Assembly (NCBI RefSeq): GCF_900205865.1
Contig: NZ_LT906662.1
Location: forward strand, 1,054,001-1,118,000
Reading direction: 5' to 3'
Source: Thermoanaerobacterium sp. RBIITD
GTDB taxonomy: Bacteria; Bacillota; Thermoanaerobacteria; Thermoanaerobacterales; Thermoanaerobacteraceae
Length of the DNA stretch: 64,000 nucleotides
Positions 62,801 through 64,000 of this stretch are shown here, piece after piece. The notes under the pieces were generated by a model, which was not told the DNA's origin, did not search any database, and saw only the letters and a program-made list of their open reading frames with translations. Both the position numbers and the translations under genes were made by a program. Position 1 is the stretch's first letter, and each line of letters begins with the position of its first letter.

Positions 62801-64000
62801 TCATTCCATGTCATATCACCTGTTGTAACTGTTCCATCAGGATTTAATGTTATTTTCAAATCTATAAATCCATATCCAGAACTCATCGCGATTCCAACAG
62901 GAATGTTGTTTATTTTTGTTGTAACTTTACTATGTGTATGCCCACCGAATATTGCATCAACACCATGTACTTGATTTGCAAAGTCTACGAGGTTTCCCGT
63001 TGTTGTACCATTGTTTGTAAATGCTCCCATATGTGCGAGAACAACGACTATTTGTGCACCCTGTTGTCTTAACTTAAGCGCGAGGTTATTTACTATAGGT
63101 GCAGGGTCTTTAAAATCTACATCTTTTACAAATGCTGGTAGGATTATATTAGGAAATTCTTTATTGTCAACAATACCGATAATGCCTATTTTGACCCCAT
63201 CTTTTTCAATCATTACATATGGTTTTGTATAACTTACTGGACTACCAGTTGTTTTGTCATATACATTAGCTGCCAATACTGGTATTGATGAATTTTTAAG
63301 TGTAGCATTCTGTGTATCTATTACTTTGTCAAGGCCCCAATCATATTCATGGTTTCCAAGTGCCATCGCGTCAAAGCCGATACTTTTCAACATATCTATA
63401 ACAGGTTGTCCATAAAGTACATTTGAAAGCGGTGTTCCCTGGAACATATCACCGCCTGATAATATAACCGTATTAGGGTTAGCTGTTTTTATATCCTTTA
63501 TTTGTTTTGCAAGCACTGCGCCTCTTTGCTGTTTTATAGCTGTACCATCGCTTAATTTTGCATCTGCCTGAAGATTTCCGTGAAAATCTGTTACTTCTAT
63601 AAAATCAAATGTTTTAGAATTTTGCTGGCTTGGTTGTGAAGGTGTAATACTGCTTTCATCTATTGGCAATAATTCTAATTTATCATTAAAACATGAACTT
63701 ATTGCAACAATATCATATTTACTATTTTGACCTTTTGTTAGACCTTGAAGATATGTTTTTAATGAAGCACCAGCTTGTGCATATACAATTGCACTATTTG
63801 TGCCATCAGTTGTAATATAAACACCACCAGAACCAGAATTATAATCTCCTGTTATCCATGCATTCTTAACCTTAATTAACTGTCCTTGATGCTGTGAAAT
63901 TTGATCTAATGTAACTTCAATAGGTGTAACTGCGGGAAATTTATTTGTTTGTAAATATGTAAAGTTACTTACTGTTATTTCCTTATCATTCTTATAGCTT
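59881..64000 (-). CDS. Secreted double 5'-nucleotidase/cyclic phosphodiesterase with cohesin and dockerin
   Basis: The frame is open from 59881 to the right edge (about 1373 codons), so the N-terminus with the signal peptide is outside; the TTG at 63669 is internal. In order: an OB-fold-like domain (63650-63990, VTPIEVTLDQISQHQGQLIK); nucleotidase unit 1 (about 62150-63610; DFHGNLQ, GGDMFQGTPLSN, LGNHEYDWG, LAHMGAF, FGGHTHS, then 5'-nucleotidase C-domain with MPFDNTIV and NNFMGTGGDKF); unit 2 (about 60500-62100; SDLHGNLV, NGDTIQGTPLSYY, LGNHEYNYG, AMHSGEE, AGHTHAV, FNGGGGFM), closer to CpdB; then cohesin-like module and dockerin. It should release phosphate from extracellular nucleotides and cyclic nucleotides. 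It is upstream of, and probably co-transcribed with, the dockerin phosphoesterase. Confidence 0.88.
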   Translation of the reverse strand, partial: SYKNDKEITVSNFTYLQTNKFPAVTPIEVTLDQISQHQGQLIKVKNAWITGDYNSGSGGVYITTDGTNSAIVYAQAGASLKTYLQGLTKGQNSKYDIVAISSCFNDKLELLPIDESSITPSQPSQQNSKTFDFIEVTDFHGNLQADAKLSDGTAIKQQRGAVLAKQIKDIKTANPNTVILSGGDMFQGTPLSNVLYGQPVIDMLKSIGFDAMALGNHEYDWGLDKVIDTQNATLKNSSIPVLAANVYDKTTGSPVSYTKPYVMIEKDGVKIGIIGIVDNKEFPNIILPAFVKDVDFKDPAPIVNNLALKLRQQGAQIVVVLAHMGAFTNNGTTTGNLVDFANQVHGVDAIFGGHTHSKVTTKINNIPVGIAMSSGYGFIDLKITLNPDGTVTTGDMTWNDDYNLYNTANPVVDPDVQAIVDKANQEVGQKFSEVIGTADVDLTRNQSSSPYGDSALGNWTSEVVKDAVYADFGFGNNGGLRIDVPKGDITLGTMYTLMPFDNTIVTLSMTGSQIKTVLEQAVQDGGKGIQVAGLKFKYDPSKPSMQRVFDMKKSDGTPIDMNTKYLVATNNFMGTGGDKFDEFKDPAVASSYVDTQKLVRDAFVEAIKAAHHITASTDGRIAPATMPVSNGTTVTVLATSDLHGNLVPWDYSSAKSANQGLAKVATYVNQVRSQNPNVVLVDNGDTIQGTPLSYYYDKIDTTTEYPMAKAMGAMKYDTWTLGNHEYNYGFDVLNRVIKDMQKENIHVLSANTYKDDGTNFVEPYYIKTITTPQGDVKVGILGLTTKTIPSWEDKAHYAGLNFNDLVEEANKWVPKVRAAGADIVVVAMHSGEESASDTIPENQVKAVATGVNGIDAIIAGHTHAVIQQDTYKNPAGQNVIVTEPGKWGQYVSQIDFNISKDSNGKWVIDNKTSKAVKMDDSIQADPTIMQLAESYQDATLKYIGTKIGVASGDFLGTDQLTKETALMDLINKVQKYYAKTDLSIAAPLSSSAQILKGDVTIQDMMRVYVYENYLYGIKMTGKQLKDWMEWSVRYYQQVKSPQDPITKDKTLNIPDYNLDQLYGASYTIDLTQPAGSRIKNLSVNGKPVKDSDVFTVAINNYRFNGGGGFMKAAGITNPEVVFDSAKAYGDDGQVRNLMTKYIQEKGTIDPTVDNYWTISETPVSTSGLSTVMTGPTSVNKDSDFTVSVALAGVSQAVYAQDFTMNYDANMFDFNGLDNVNENVAQYVYAKPGSIRIFLVSKGGGNAITKDSHLFDLKFRAKWTAGNSDISISKAVMADDGKNEFEALASKVTVNVSMGYDLNNDGEISFGDLGVIAKYYGLTKDSAKWNEAQIADLNNDGTIGLEDLVILARQIHNQNVSVNQMLADFKKIA
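59929..60105 (-). other. Dockerin module of the nucleotidase protein
   Basis: Two calcium loops DLNNDGEISFGD and DLNNDGTIGLED with helices LGVIAKYYG and LVILARQIH, separated by the linker SAKWNEAQIA. It ends about 15 residues before the C-terminus. Loop positions 10-11 are FG and LE, different from those of the neighbouring dockerin. Confidence 0.88.
60115..60495 (-). other. Cohesin-like module
   Basis: About 127 residues between nucleotidase unit 2 and the dockerin: TGPTSVNKDSDFTVSVALAG, AQDFTMNYDANMFDFNGL, GSIRIFLVSKGGG, LFDLKFRAKW and ASKVTVNV. The pattern (vkpGdtFtVsV, a YDp.v.efn strand, a.G.irif..., lf.lkFka, g.v.V) is that of cohesin/CBM2-fold modules. It could also be a cohesin-like domain without dockerin binding; sequence alone cannot decide. 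Confidence 0.75.

Noticed and set aside
63669-63669. TTG as the start of the nucleotidase gene
   Set aside because: The frame continues upstream without a stop to the window edge and codes a plausible domain; there is no ribosome site or signal peptide at this TTG.
55432-64000. Part of a true cellulosome
   Set aside because: Neither dockerin protein has a glycoside hydrolase or cellulose-binding catalytic unit, only one cohesin is present, and no scaffoldin-like repeat of cohesins is seen in the window.
1-64000. tRNA or rRNA genes, CRISPR arrays, intact insertion sequences
   Set aside because: None was recognised in reading; no regularly spaced repeats, transposase motifs or tRNA-like cloverleaf sequences stood out.

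Overview
The window is AT-rich Gram-positive DNA with strong AGGAGG ribosome-binding sites. It most likely comes from a thermophilic saccharolytic clostridium of the genus Thermoanaerobacterium. That call rests on the xylose isomerase, xylulokinase and GH3 operon, the many PTS/PRD sugar systems, and the low GC; it is an inference from recalled family sequence, not from a search. I saw no rRNA, tRNA, CRISPR array or intact transposon.

Layout. 1-4.1 kb is a scrap zone: a Dam-type methyltransferase cut by the window edge, a possible replication-protein tail, a GNAT enzyme, a broken gerAB-type germinant receptor gene, a truncated aldo/keto reductase, a HEPN/MNT toxin-antitoxin pair, a small zinc-ribbon protein and a decayed second copy of yjbQ. 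4.1-11.5 kb is a galactitol-type PTS operon (EIIA-EIIB-EIIC-class II aldolase-TIM-family isomerase-YjbQ) behind a near-consensus sigma-54 promoter. Its LevR-like activator has a second sigma-54 promoter of its own. 11.7-17.7 kb holds a corrinoid-activating type ASKHA/[2Fe-2S] protein divergent from nikR and a nickel/cobalt ECF transporter, with a clear operator dyad over the nikR promoter. 17.7-21.5 kb carries an MFS carrier, a Gfo/Idh remnant, a GNAT protein and a secreted stalk/transglutaminase-like protein.

21.7-28.4 kb is a second PTS cluster: an ascorbate-family EIIC and EIIB, 6-phosphofructokinase, a second class II aldolase, a TPR protein and a PRD regulator. No separate EIIA is present, and the regulator carries an EIIA domain. 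28.6-31.3 kb is a 2-keto-3-deoxygluconate branch (kdgK, eda, LacI regulator). 31.5-33.1 kb is a beta-CASP RNase. 33.3-39.9 kb is the xylose locus (xylR, GH3 xylosidase/glucosidase, xylB, xylA). 40-54.7 kb is mixed: two small exported proteins, a HelD-like helicase, an alpha/beta hydrolase, an old-yellow-enzyme type reductase with a divergent LysR regulator, an SGNH hydrolase, two membrane-anchored envelope proteins (one a phosphodiester glycosidase), an iron alcohol dehydrogenase and a MacB-type ABC pair.

55.2-64 kb is the most unusual part. Two very large exported proteins are encoded in tandem. The upstream one (running off the right edge) has two complete 5'-nucleotidase/cyclic phosphodiesterase units, then a cohesin-like module and a dockerin. 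The downstream one has a phosphodiester-glycosidase domain, several Ig-like modules, a metallophosphoesterase and a C-terminal dockerin. This looks like a non-cellulosomal cohesin-dockerin system for extracellular phosphoesters, built from phosphatases rather than glycoside hydrolases.

Most genes lie on the minus strand. Several promoters, operators and terminators can be read directly, including three copies of an AGGATTTTT...GTGTAGAA element that resembles a SigH-type promoter.
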